Source: Okeania hirsuta (GTDB taxonomy: Bacteria; Cyanobacteriota; Cyanobacteriia; Cyanobacteriales; Microcoleaceae). From it: a stretch of DNA of 64,000 bases. Below are positions 9,289-19,274 of the stretch, in pieces. Position numbers and translations under genes: made by a program. Each line of letters starts with the position of its first letter. Positions within the stretch are counted from its first letter, which is position 1. The notes under the pieces are model-generated. The model searched no databases and was not told where the DNA came from. It worked only from the letters and a program-made list of their open reading frames with translations. The stretch is from assembly GCF_003838195.1 (NCBI RefSeq), contig NZ_RCBY01000016.1, forward strand, positions 1 to 64,000. Reading direction: 5' to 3'.

Positions 9289-9876
9289 TTAGGATGAGAT
9301 TCTAGCAGAATTTTTTTGAATCATTTCTTCTAATTGTTTGCGAGTAATACAACGACGTTCGGAGCAATAGGCCATCAAATTAACACCATTCATCATTCGC
9401 ACTGTACTAACTCTGACTCGAAAATCATCTGTCAGAAACCAACAACGTTCTTGTCCTTGGTTTCTTTCATATTCTGTGTCAATTGTCAAGACTCCATCCG
9501 TGGCAAAATGATATCTACCCACTACAGGAATACCTTCAACATAACCACGATTACGCAAAAATTTTCCAGTTAAGCCTGTTTGAGAATCAGGAATATCTAC
9601 TAAAATAGCAGCATAATTGGGATTAGGTTCATCATCATCTAAATTATCTTGCCAGTTAAAACTTGCACCACCTGTTGCTAAAGCTGGATTTAAATTTTGT
9701 TGTTCACAAACTTCCAAAACTTTAGGGTCATCTTTTGTTAAAACTTTGACGATTAAATTAGATTTCCCTGACTCATCTTGAACAGAATCAAAATGATGAA
9801 CAGTACGTTGAGAAAACCATATTCCCTCACTTTTGAGAAAAAAATCCATCATTGTCATTGGTGGTGTGAATTTCAT
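9289..9876 (-). CDS. CpcS/CpeS-family phycobiliprotein lyase
   Basis: At 195 residues it has the normal length for this lyase family, which attaches phycobilin chromophores to cysteines of phycobiliproteins in the cytoplasm. The diagnostic N-terminal motif is MMDFFLKSEGIWFSQRTVHHF. Other family features are GASFNWQDN, GKFLRNRGYVEGIPVVGRYHF, CWFLTDDFRVR and a C-terminal CSERRCI. The fold is a lipocalin-like beta barrel. Which bilin and subunit it serves cannot be told from sequence alone, so no symbol is given. It stands alone; neighbours are a repeat element and a 600 bp spacer. MTMMDFF (six codons in) is an alternative start. Confidence 0.88.
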   Translation of the reverse strand: MKFTPPMTMMDFFLKSEGIWFSQRTVHHFDSVQDESGKSNLIVKVLTKDDPKVLEVCEQQNLNPALATGGASFNWQDNLDDDEPNPNYAAILVDIPDSQTGLTGKFLRNRGYVEGIPVVGRYHFATDGVLTIDTEYERNQGQERCWFLTDDFRVRVSTVRMMNGVNLMAYCSERRCITRKQLEEMIQKNSARISS

Positions 9877-10484
9877 TTTTTTTGTCTCTAAATTTTTGTT
9901 AACATCTAGTGGGACTTACACAAAATAGCAGCAGAATATAGGCTCAAATATAGACAGGTAGAGGTTTTTACGTCAAAAAGGTATAAATCCTTTATTACCA
10001 AGGGTTTTAGCCATTTTTAGGGCATTGACGTAATTCCCTTGTCTAGACTGACTTTCAAGCCGTTTTTCTGCCAAAAAATGTCTAAGTACCACTAGGATAT
10101 TTTTAGTTAAGGAAAAATCAATAAAAATCTAATTGAGAGTCATAAAATTATAGGATAAATCAAATAGACATCTCCTCCAAAAGAGGGAGTAGGTCGTAGG
10201 GACGTTGCATGCAACTACAGATTAGAAAAAAATAATTGATAATTTCTGTGCAATAGTTGATTTTATTTTTTATGACCGGAGATTTCTAATATATACTTTA
10301 GACTTTTATAGATATAGCAATCACCGAATCGGATGTGATAATTTTATTGCTTCAGTGTTTCTCATTCCCAGCTCCGGTATTCCCTAAAAATCTACAATAT
10401 CTCACAACTCAAATAAGATTGATATATCTAATTAATATATAATTAACTAAAATCTTTATACATAGCAAACTCTCCTCAAACAAA
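9877..10484. other. Spacer with repeat F1
   Basis: No gene seen. It holds an AGACATCTCC-type short repeat (~10166), then family F copy 1. The left part must contain the promoter of the minus-strand lyase and the right part that of the pentapeptide gene, but no clear boxes stand out. Confidence 0.4.
10312..10428. repeat. Repeat family F, copy 1
   Basis: Begins GATATAGCAATC and ends AAATAAGATTGATATATC, imperfect inverted termini around ~90 bp with CCGGTATTCCCTAAAAAT. Related elements lie at 12878-13043 and 15094-15232. Half copies (TATAGCAATTCTCATA) lie near 33573 and 58610. Confidence 0.55.
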
Positions 10485-11321
10485 ATGCAGTTTCAATCAG
10501 CTACAGAAATTATTCAATCTTATCAGCAAGACAAAAATCTTACAGGTAGTAATCTACAAGGTATAGATATTAGTCAAATTGAACTATATCAAGTCAATCT
10601 AAGTCAAAGCAATTTACAACAGGCCAATCTAAATAATACAATCCTCATTGGAGCTAACTTGAGTGAAGCAAACTTAAGTGGAGCAAATCTCAAAGGTGCT
10701 GATTTACGAGGAGCAAATCTTCAGGGAGCAAATTTGAGTGGAGCAGATTTAACTGATGCCTATCTCAATAGAGCTGAATTACAAAAGGCTAATTTGGCTA
10801 ATGCTAATTTGGCAGGAGCTAAACTACAAGTAGCTTACTATAATAGTGAAACAATTTGGCCTGAAGGATTTGCTTATAAAAAATCAGGAGCAGTTGGACC
10901 AGGAGCTGATTTGAGTGGAGCTTTTTTAAATACAGCTTACCTCCGAGGAGCTGACCTTCAAGGGGCAAATCTGCGGGGTGCTTATCTGAGTGGTACTGAT
11001 TTGACAGGCGCTAACTTGCAAGGTGCAGCTCTTAGTGGTTCTAATATGAAGGGAGTTTTTTTAGTAGGTGCTAATTTGCGTGATGCTCGACTCAATGGGG
11101 TAGAGTTAGAAGGAGCTGATTTACGAGCTGCTGATTTGACGGGGGCGAGTTTAGATAATATTCCTAGTATTGCTGGAGTTGATTTTACTTTGGTGCAGGG
11201 ATTGAGTGACTCTAGTAGAGCTATGTTATTTGGATATTCTGGCAAAGATTTAGGAACCTGGAATTCTTTTACTCGTACTAATACTAAGAGTAGTTTGTTC
11301 TCTAATTTAACTGATGTTTAA
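10485..11321 (+). CDS. Pentapeptide repeat protein
   Basis: The 278 residues are dominated by A(N/D)LxG pentapeptides from ~20 to ~230, forming a right-handed quadrilateral beta helix. The array is broken at ~112-145 by a segment containing YYNSETIWPEGFAYK, which from memory also occurs in other cyanobacterial pentapeptide proteins. The last ~45 residues (SLDNIPSIAGVDF...) are non-repetitive. No signal peptide or catalytic domain is visible, so the molecular role is unknown. Cyanobacteria encode many such proteins. The stop codon lies in the first copy of a 133 bp tandem repeat, so the 3' end has been rearranged. No strong Shine-Dalgarno is seen. Confidence 0.92.
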   Translation: MQFQSATEIIQSYQQDKNLTGSNLQGIDISQIELYQVNLSQSNLQQANLNNTILIGANLSEANLSGANLKGADLRGANLQGANLSGADLTDAYLNRAELQKANLANANLAGAKLQVAYYNSETIWPEGFAYKKSGAVGPGADLSGAFLNTAYLRGADLQGANLRGAYLSGTDLTGANLQGAALSGSNMKGVFLVGANLRDARLNGVELEGADLRAADLTGASLDNIPSIAGVDFTLVQGLSDSSRAMLFGYSGKDLGTWNSFTRTNTKSSLFSNLTDV

Positions 11322-11707
11322 TTTATTCCAGAAAAGAGGGAACAGGGAACATGGAACAGGGAACAGGGAGAAATAATTGATAATTTATGGATAATAATTG
11401 ATTTTATTTTGAATTTTCACACCTATGTCTAATGGAAAAATTTCTACTGTTTAATTTATTCCAGAAAAGAGGGAACAGGGAACATGGAACAGGGAACAGG
11501 GAGAAATAATTGATAATTTATGGATAATAATTGATTTTATTTTGAATTTTCACACCTATGTCTAATGGAAAAATTTCTACTGTTTAATTTATTCCAGAAA
11601 AGAGGGAACAGGGAACAGGGAACAGGGAGAAATAATTGATAATTTATGGATAATAATTGATTTTATTTTGAATTTTCACACCTATGTCTAATGGAAAAAT
11701 TTCTACT
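11316..11707 (+). repeat. Three 133 bp tandem repeats overlapping the pentapeptide gene stop
   Basis: Copies start at 11316, 11449 and 11582 with GTTTAATTTATTCCAGAAAA. Each carries GGGAACA heptamers, AATAATTGATAATTTATGG and a CACCTATGTCTAATGG stretch. The third is slightly shortened within the heptamers. The first copy supplies the stop codon of the upstream gene. From 11771 to 11836 a 33 bp unit (CTTCCTTCTCTCCTAGATAA...) is also doubled. Confidence 0.9.
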
Positions 11708-11840
11708 TTTATCGCAGTTGAAAGAAAGGTTAGAACATATCAAAAGCTTAAAACTTAGACAACGCAATATTTTCCTTCTCTCCTAGATAACTAAAGTCTT
11801 CTTCCTTCTCTCCTAGATAACTAAAGTCTTCTTCCTTTCT

Positions 11841-12698
11841 TTACTTCTTTGGCACAACAAATCTCATTCCTCCCTTAACTCTTGAAGTATCTTCCTGATA
11901 CCGAGGGATAACATGAATATTTGTGTGCATCATTTTTTGTCCTCCGGCACGATTAACATTTATCCCTACATTAAACCCATCCGGATTATATTTTTCCTGT
12001 AAAATTTTCTGTACCTGATTTACCATTAACCAACAGTCTAATTGTTCTTCTACAGGTAACTCAAAATAATTTGCTAGATGACGCTTAGGTATAACTAAAG
12101 TATGCCCTTTTGTAACTGGATAGCCATCAAGTATTGCATAAGTTTTTGCTGACTCTGTAATTAACTGTAAATTTTTACGCGGGTTACAAAATAAGCAATT
12201 GTTTGTGTAATTTTTTTGCTGATTATAATGAATATATTCATAAATTTCACACAACTCATCTGTGTGGATAGATTTAAAAGGTAAATTAACTAAACACTGA
12301 TAAGTTGGTTTTTTGTGTATATAATGCTCTCGAAAACCCTCACGCTTCAAACCTCTTCTAACAGAGTAATAAGCTTTACCTCCAGGTTTTAATAATTGTG
12401 AAACTTCCATCAAAACTTGAGTTTGTGCTTGGTCAAATAAAACATTTAATACATAAAAACAGAGAATAGTATCAAATTTTGTCTGGGGATATTGTGGAAA
12501 ATAATAAGGGTCATAACCAGTGACTGGAAAGTTTTTTTGTTGTAGTAGTTTAACATCATTACCAAAACCACAGCCAAAGTCGAGAATTTTACCAACTAGC
12601 AGATTTTTATCTAGCAATAATTGAGCTGGAAATGAAATAAATTTACGCTCTTTAGCAGTAAGGTGGCTATATTGGTTTGATTGTTTATTGGTAAACAA
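11841..12698 (-). CDS. Class I methyltransferase - HIT domain fusion
   Basis: The N-terminal ~160 residues are a SAM-dependent methyltransferase, with motif I LDFGCGFGND (~38-47) and GYDPYYFP. The C-terminal ~120 residues are a HIT domain: CLFC, DGYPVTKGHTLVIPKRH, DGFNVGINV and MMHTNIHVIPRY. The canonical HxHxH is here H258-T-N260-I-H262. The middle histidine, the nucleophile in FHIT-type hydrolases, is asparagine. The domain may therefore bind nucleotides without classical hydrolysis. Substrates of both halves are unknown. The gene is monocistronic. The start at 12698 gives a full methyltransferase N-terminus but lacks an evident Shine-Dalgarno. Confidence 0.85.
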   Translation of the reverse strand: MFTNKQSNQYSHLTAKERKFISFPAQLLLDKNLLVGKILDFGCGFGNDVKLLQQKNFPVTGYDPYYFPQYPQTKFDTILCFYVLNVLFDQAQTQVLMEVSQLLKPGGKAYYSVRRGLKREGFREHYIHKKPTYQCLVNLPFKSIHTDELCEIYEYIHYNQQKNYTNNCLFCNPRKNLQLITESAKTYAILDGYPVTKGHTLVIPKRHLANYFELPVEEQLDCWLMVNQVQKILQEKYNPDGFNVGINVNRAGGQKMMHTNIHVIPRYQEDTSRVKGGMRFVVPKK

Positions 12699-12737
12699 GG
12701 ATACTTTTGTGATGAAGTAATGCAGAATACAATAATT

Positions 12738-12772
12738 GTAATTGGTAATTGGTAATTGGTAATTGGTAATTG
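12738..12772. repeat. Heptamer array (GTAATTG)x5
   Basis: Five exact copies of GTAATTG in tandem. This is a short tandemly repeated repetitive (STRR) heptanucleotide of the sort known from filamentous cyanobacteria. It lies ~40 bp upstream of the methyltransferase-HIT start on the minus strand. Confidence 0.9.
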
Positions 12773-12877
12773 GGAAGGCGCTAAAACAACTTCGCTCTTT
12801 ATTGAATGGCAGAGAATGTCAAACTTCTCAATAAAATCTGAGTACTGAATCCATATCACAACTGATTATTTAGAATC

Positions 12878-13043
12878 AATTGGCAATCCGGAATGATTTA
12901 TGAGAATTTTATTACTTCGGTATTCCCTATTTCATCACAGGTCACAAGAGTGCCCTACCAGGTGCGTCTGTTGCACCCCACGGGGTCACACCACTATTCC
13001 TGAAAAGTCTAGAATATTTCACAATTAAAATAAGATTGCTATC
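12878..13043. repeat. Repeat family F, copy 3 (diverged)
   Basis: From AATTGGCAATCCGGAATGA to AAATAAGATTGCTATCG, sharing TTTTATTACTTCGGTATTCC with copy 1 (10312-10428). It carries an extra GC-richer insert (CACAGGTCACAAGAGTGCCC...). Confidence 0.45.
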
Positions 13044-13388
13044 GATTTTTGAGAATCATTAGATTGTCAAAAAAGGAATAGAAAATGGTGGATGGTTGAA
13101 AATAATTTTTGTGATTAAAAATGACAATAAATTTTGAGCAACTCATTGATAAATACTATATTTATAGCATGTTGATTTCATTCTAGATTTTGGCAATGAA
13201 TTTATTGATTTTCAGACAGCGAAAGATAAATTTCCTCAAGCTTGGAATAACGTAGTTTCGTCAATACATAAAATCGCACAGTTTAGAATGAAACAGCTCA
13301 GTATTTATAGAGAATTTTAACAGTATATGGGTGATCGAATTATAGGTTTTTCATTAAACAACTTCATAAAGAATAAAAATTACATTTT

Positions 13389-13640
13389 ACCGAATAATTA
13401 ATGATTAATCATTAATCATTAAATAATTCTGGTTTAAATCCTCCCCTTTCAAAGGGAAAAAAAGCGGTCGATCTTCGTAGCTTCCCGAAGGGTGGGATGG
13501 CGATCTTCGGAGCGGGTCTGCACTCTTCGGGTCTCCTCGCCATATCCAATCGACCAAGAGAAGAAATAATATTTCCTTACATTCAATCAAGGACGGTTTT
13601 AACCAGAGGTAATTATCAATTATCAATTATCAATTAATGA
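13389..13640 (-). repeat. Repeat family A, copy 2
   Basis: Begins ACCGAATAATTAATGATTAA and ends in three AATTATC heptamers. It contains the TCTCCTCGCCATATCCAATC core and several CTTCGG-type inserts. Orientation is opposite to copy 1. Heptamer slippage is visible at both ends. Confidence 0.7.
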
Positions 13641-14111
13641 ACGCCTTGGTATTTACAAATTACTCAAAGCTTTATTTAGTCAGATTTTTCCCTAGTATAC
13701 CTCATACCAATCCGATGGCTTTTCTAACCTAATCTTAGCCCATAGCAATATAAACAACATACGGCAATTGATGAATCAGTAAACAAACATAAAACAAAAT
13801 ATTCTTGCTTATACTTATCTATATAATTTGTTCAATTATTTGAATATAGCAGTCTACAGATAAATTAAACATAAGCATCTGCATAGAATTAGTTACCTAC
13901 TCTAATTTTCTGTAAATTTTGTAGCAAAAAGGTTTGAATGACGGAAAATGTGCAATTAATTTTGTTTAATTCCTATTAAGAATTTTCCTCAACTAAAAAA
14001 ATCCCAATCAATGAATAAGAATTAATAACTAATTTTAATACCAACTTATAATATATTTTTCCTATTTCCTATACCCTTTCAGCAATCACAATATATTTGA
14101 AGGTTAAGCCA

Positions 14112-15041
14112 ATGGACGACCCCAGAAAAAGCTGGTTCCATATAATTTTTGACTTTAAAAGTTCAGTCATTCCCAATATTTGGCTCAGAGTATTGGTAAT
14201 TATGATATTTGCCCTTTTAGTTACTATAGCTCATGGTAATAATTTGCCCATGAATCAGCCAATTTTAGGTAGTATTATTCCAGGAATAGTCCTTGGTTTA
14301 TTGCTAGTTTTTAGAACTAATACTGCTTACGATCGCTATTGGGAAGGTCGGAAATTAATCGGACTTATTTCTAAAAATTGCTGCATTATGGCAAAAAATA
14401 TCATAGTGTTTGTTCCTGATAATAACAGTGAAGATTACGCTCAAAAAATATCTTACATCAAACTATTAATTGCTCTTTTTATTGCGGTCAAACTTCAAGT
14501 CAGAAAGGAAAAAGTTAACGAAGAAATAAAAAAATATCTCTCTGAAGTTCAGTGTTTAGAATTGAATAGCAGTAATAATATGCCTCTACAAATTACTAAA
14601 TGGTTAACAATATACTTTGATAGACTTGCAAAAAATAGTTCTATCAATGAATTGACTTTAATCAGTTGGAATCAAAAAATAGAAGAAATTTTTATCGCTT
14701 TTGGAGGTTGTCAAAGAATTGCTACAACACCTATTCCGAAAGCTTATTCTATTCATTTAAAGCATTTATTGCTCATCTATTGCTTTGCCATTCCTTTTCA
14801 ATTTGTTGCAGAATTAAGTTGGTGGACTATTCCTATGTCAGGTATTATTAGTTTTGCTCTATTAGGAATAGAAGCCATTGGTCTAGAAATAGAAAATCCT
14901 TTCGGTTATGACAGTAACGATCTTCCTATAGATAATATAGGCAAGAAAATGACAGAGGATATTTTAGAACTAATCAACTCTGGTTCTTTTAATAATTCTG
15001 AATTATGGGAAGGTTGGGTAAGTTTGCAAGAAATAAGTTAG
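14112..15041 (+). CDS. Bestrophin-family (UPF0187) membrane channel protein
   Basis: An integral membrane protein of about 310 residues. The family motif GLLLVFRTNTAYDRYWEGRKL (~65-85) is clear. Hydrophobic segments are LRVLVIMIFALLVTIAH, SIIPGIVLGLLLVF, LLLIYCFAIPFQFV and SGIISFALLGIEAIGLEIENPFGYD; the last is the conserved C-terminal signature. Prokaryotic bestrophins conduct small ions; the ion here is not predictable. The frame stays open to a TTG at 14097, but ATG at 14112 is preferred. It follows GAAGGTTAAGCC, and the next gene downstream starts after the identical AGGTTAAGCC-ATG context. A 414 bp spacer separates the two genes, so co-transcription is doubtful. Confidence 0.87.
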   Translation: MDDPRKSWFHIIFDFKSSVIPNIWLRVLVIMIFALLVTIAHGNNLPMNQPILGSIIPGIVLGLLLVFRTNTAYDRYWEGRKLIGLISKNCCIMAKNIIVFVPDNNSEDYAQKISYIKLLIALFIAVKLQVRKEKVNEEIKKYLSEVQCLELNSSNNMPLQITKWLTIYFDRLAKNSSINELTLISWNQKIEEIFIAFGGCQRIATTPIPKAYSIHLKHLLLIYCFAIPFQFVAELSWWTIPMSGIISFALLGIEAIGLEIENPFGYDSNDLPIDNIGKKMTEDILELINSGSFNNSELWEGWVSLQEIS

Positions 15042-15455
15042 ATGATTTGTTTGTAGAGAACAAGCAAGAAGAATTAATTTTTCTTTTTGGGTAATATAGC
15101 AATCCTAAATAGGTTGCGGGTAATCAAAAAGTGAATAAAAAAACTGAAACTCTTACCTGTTCCCTTTTCCCAGTTAAGTGTTCCCTAAAAAGCAGTAAGA
15201 TTTTTGACACGAATAAAATAGGATTGCTATAGCTAAAGATCGTAATCATTATTTTTCATAAAGTGATGTAGCAATCACTACTAAAATCATAATAAATAAA
15301 GTTTAAATAAATCAGAAACTTTAGGATTTTAGGCTGGAGATAGTGAGATAAAATATTAAGTAATAGCTCCCATACCAACTTAATTTGTAATTGGTTTTAG
15401 GAGTTAGTCAAAAAACTGTATTTGTTGTAGTTATATATTAATCAGAGGTTAAGCC
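15042..15455. other. Spacer with repeat F2
   Basis: No gene. It holds family F copy 2 (15094-15232) and AT-rich sequence. The last 60 bases must carry the promoter of the TerB/Mo-nitrogenase-C gene; none is obvious. Confidence 0.4.
15094..15232. repeat. Repeat family F, copy 2
   Basis: Inverted termini ATATAGCAATCCTA and AATAGGATTGCTATAG around ~110 bp containing TTCCCTAAAAAGCAG, matching copy 1. No coding capacity. Confidence 0.6.
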
Positions 15456-16178
15456 ATGACTAGCATCGTCAAATCTCCCCTAAACAAAGAACAAACTACA
15501 ACCTGGTTAAGAGGACTAATGACCGTTGCTTATGCTGATGGGGAATTAGATGTGACAGAGAAAGATTTATTTGACCACTTTAGTCACGAAGAGTTTGCTT
15601 CTAAAATTGAAATCTCAGAATTACAACCCATTAATCCAGATGATTTAGCTAGGGTACTGGGAGAAAATCCTACCATAGCAGAAAATTTTATGAGAACTGC
15701 GGTAATGGTAGCCTTGGCAGATGGAATTTATTCTATTACTGAGGATGACATACTTCATAGATACTGTAACGCTTTAGGACTAAAGGTTAAAGCTTTAGAT
15801 GCCCTGAGAAAAAATCTGGAAAAAGCCAAGGAACAAGCAACAGAAGATGATTTAGACAGTTGGATTGAAGAAACAGAACATACTGGCACTTTCATTATTC
15901 CCCACGACACCGAACATTATCAAACTGTACTCGCTCCGATCAAAGACTGGTTGGATGGATGGGATATCCATGACCCAAAAGTGGCTCACATGGTATGTAA
16001 AATGATTCCCCCTCAATGTCCTTTTGAGCGAGATATTGTGATTTTTGGTAAGAAAGTAGCCCACATTCCAGCTATGTGTAAACTTAATCCACTTTACGAC
16101 CAGTTGGTTGGTATGCGTTTTCGTGCTTTATCTTATTTGGCAGATGAATGTCAGGAGGATGTGTCTAAGTATTGTTGA
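15456..16178 (+). CDS. TerB-like + Mo-dependent nitrogenase C-terminal domain protein
   Basis: The first ~125 residues resemble a TerB-like helical domain (LMTVAYADGELDVTEKD; VMVALADGIYSITEDD). The last ~85 match the cyanobacterial Mo-nitrogenase C-terminal domain family: PPQCPFERDIVIFGKKVAHI, MCKLNPLYDQLVGMRFRAL, SYLADECQEDVSKYC. Despite the family name these proteins are not nitrogenase subunits and their biochemical role is not established. Neither domain has visible catalytic residues. The conserved Cys and Glu/Asp in the C-terminal part could bind metal (inference). The start ATG follows AGAGG with 8-base spacing. The gene ends just before a large tandem array. Confidence 0.85.
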   Translation: MTSIVKSPLNKEQTTTWLRGLMTVAYADGELDVTEKDLFDHFSHEEFASKIEISELQPINPDDLARVLGENPTIAENFMRTAVMVALADGIYSITEDDILHRYCNALGLKVKALDALRKNLEKAKEQATEDDLDSWIEETEHTGTFIIPHDTEHYQTVLAPIKDWLDGWDIHDPKVAHMVCKMIPPQCPFERDIVIFGKKVAHIPAMCKLNPLYDQLVGMRFRALSYLADECQEDVSKYC

Positions 16179-16310
16179 TGAACTGACAAGAAACTTTCTT
16201 CCTCTCTTCCTTCTTTTTTCCTATTTCCTACTGACTCCTGAATTCTGACTTCTAGCAAAAAACTGAATCGCCGACAAAGATACGGTCAGGGGTTCTATAG
16301 ATATATCGAA

Positions 16311-17229
16311 GCGATCGCTCAGGTGACAAATCACCTCACCCAAATCTCATTGTGTGAAGCTCTAGAAAAAAATGGTGGAATGTGGTGTTGCATCTCCAAA
16401 AAAATTGGGATAAGATGTAATCATTGGGGGTTGCTCGCCCTTATTCATGATTTTTTATTCAACAAAAAATCAGCATTACCTCTCAATGATTATATATATG
16501 AAGCGATCGCTCAACTGACAAATCAGATCACTCAAATCTCATTGTGTGAAGCTTAAAAAAACGATGGAATTGAGTCTTGTATCGCAATTTTTTTTGAGAT
16601 ACAATATAAGCATTGGGAGTTGCTCGCCCCTATACATGACTTTTTATTCAACAAAAAAAACAGCATTTGGGATAAATGATAAATAGAGATATAGGAGCGA
16701 TCACTCAACTGACAAATCACCCCACTCAAATCTCATTGTGTGAAGCTTAAAAAAAATAGATGGAATTGAGTCTTGCATCTCCAAAAAAATTGCGATACAA
16801 TATAAGCATTGGGGGTTTTTCGCCTCTAAGCATGACTTTTTATTCAACACGAAAACAGCAGGATATAGATATACAGAAGCGATCGCTCAACAGAGAAATC
16901 TCCCAGATGTCATTGTATGAAGCTCAAAAAAAACTGGGAGGATATTGTATTGCAACTCCCCAAAAATTCTGATAAGATGTAATCATTGGGAGTCGTTCGT
17001 CCCTACGCATGACTTTTTATTCAACTAAAAATCAGCAGGATGAATCTATAGATATATAAATATACAGAAGCGATCGCTCAACTGACAAATCACCTCACTC
17101 AAATCTCATTGTGTGAGGCTCAAAAAAACTGGGAGGATATTGTGTTGCAACTCCCCAAAAATTCTGATAAGATGTAATCATTGTGAGTCGTTCGCCCCTC
17201 TGCATGACTTTTTATTCAACTAAACAGCA
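16311..17229 (+). repeat. Five-copy 182-194 bp tandem array in front of obgE
   Basis: Copies start with GCGATCGCTCA (one GCGATCACTCA) at 16311, 16503, 16697, 16879 and 17070. Each contains AATCTCATTGTGTGAAGCT, a CTCCCCAAAAATT-type segment, GATGTAATCATTGGG and ATGACTTTTTATTCAAC. Periods are 192, 194, 182 and 191 bp. The array ends about 12 bp before the obgE start. Frames of 70-77 codons inside are by-products of the repeat (all spell ...QISLCEA). Confidence 0.9.
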
Positions 17230-17241
17230 TTTCCGATAAAT

Positions 17242-18270
17242 ATGCAATTTATTGACCAAGCAGAAATTCAAGTAGAAGCTGGTAAAGGTGGTGACGGTAT
17301 GGTTGCCTTTCGGCGAGAAAAATATGTGCCTGCCGGAGGCCCATCTGGTGGAAATGGTGGCCGTGGTGGCTCCGTGATTTTAGTGGCGGTTGAAAATCTT
17401 CAAACTTTGCTCGATTTTAGATTTCAACGTATTTTTAAAGCAGAAAATGGTAAGCGTGGCGGTCCAAAAAATATGACTGGTGCTTCAGGGAGCGATCGCT
17501 TAATTGAAGTGCCTCCTGGTACAATGGTTTATGATGCGGAAACAGAGGAATTGTTGGGAGATTTAATTACACCAGGACAAAGTTTTTGTGTTGCTAAAGG
17601 TGGTAAAGGTGGGTTAGGAAATAAACATTTTCTCAGTAATAGTAACCGCGCTCCTGAATATGCTTTGCCTGGGTTGGAGGGTGAAACTCGAATGTTAAGA
17701 TTGGAGTTAAAACTGTTAGCTGAAGTGGGAATTATTGGGTTACCAAATGCGGGAAAATCTACTTTAATTGCTGCACTTTCTGCTGCCCGTCCGAAAATTG
17801 CTGATTATCCTTTTACTACTCTAGTACCAAATTTAGGTGTTGTGAGAAAACGGACGGGAGATGGTACTGTTTTTGCTGATATTCCAGGATTAATAGAAGG
17901 TGCTTCTGCTGGTTTGGGTTTGGGGCATGAATTTTTAAGGCATATTGAACGAACTAAATTATTGTTGCATTTGGTCGATATTACAGATATTAATCCGGTG
18001 GATAATTTTGAGACTATTCAAAATGAGTTAAAGGTTTATGGGCGAAATTTGGAAGATAAAAATCAAATTTTAGCTTTGAATAAGGTTGATGCTGTAGATT
18101 TAGAAAGTGCAGAAATTCAAGAGTTGGTTAGTAATTTTAGAGAGATTAATAGGGGAAAAGTTTTCCTGATTTCTGCTGTTGCAGGTATTGGTTTGAAAGA
18201 GTTGATGGAAGAAGTTTGGCAGGTTTTGGAATTGGAGGAAAATGTTATATCATGTCCGGTTAAACAGTGA
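17242..18270 (+). CDS. obgE: Obg GTPase
   Basis: A ribosome-associated GTPase for large-subunit assembly and stress signalling. The glycine-rich Obg fold fills residues 1-158 ([20 protein letters not shown]). The G domain shows G1 [10 protein letters not shown]2 YPFTT, G3 [10 protein letters not shown]4 NKVD and G5 SAVAG. Length 342 is normal for cyanobacteria, without a long C-terminal extension. No strong Shine-Dalgarno precedes the ATG, and the upstream ~920 bp is a tandem array that must hold or replace the promoter. The last seven codons (ISCPVKQ) and the stop come from repeat family B, which starts exactly at 18247, so the original C-terminus has been replaced. Confidence 0.96.
   Translation: MQFIDQAEIQVEAGKGGDGMVAFRREKYVPAGGPSGGNGGRGGSVILVAVENLQTLLDFRFQRIFKAENGKRGGPKNMTGASGSDRLIEVPPGTMVYDAETEELLGDLITPGQSFCVAKGGKGGLGNKHFLSNSNRAPEYALPGLEGETRMLRLELKLLAEVGIIGLPNAGKSTLIAALSAARPKIADYPFTTLVPNLGVVRKRTGDGTVFADIPGLIEGASAGLGLGHEFLRHIERTKLLLHLVDITDINPVDNFETIQNELKVYGRNLEDKNQILALNKVDAVDLESAEIQELVSNFREINRGKVFLISAVAGIGLKELMEEVWQVLELEENVISCPVKQ

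Positions 18271-19274
<1,004 letters not shown>

Larger units (their letters stand above)
12699..14111. other. 1.4 kb repeat-rich spacer
   Basis: No credible gene. It contains a GTAATTG heptamer array, repeat F3, degenerate sequence (13100-13330, possibly an old broken frame reading FIDFQTAKDKFPQAWNN) and family A copy 2. The last ~450 bases are plain AT-rich DNA up to the bestrophin gene. Confidence 0.5.

Noticed and set aside
13100-13330. Possible small gene FIDFQTAKDKFPQAWNN...
   Set aside because: Frame is broken by stops at both ends and no start with a ribosome site exists; at best a decayed relic.
16323-16972. Small ORFs of 77 and 70 codons upstream of obgE
   Set aside because: They are translations of the ~190 bp tandem repeat (recurrent QISLCEA), with no other coding support.
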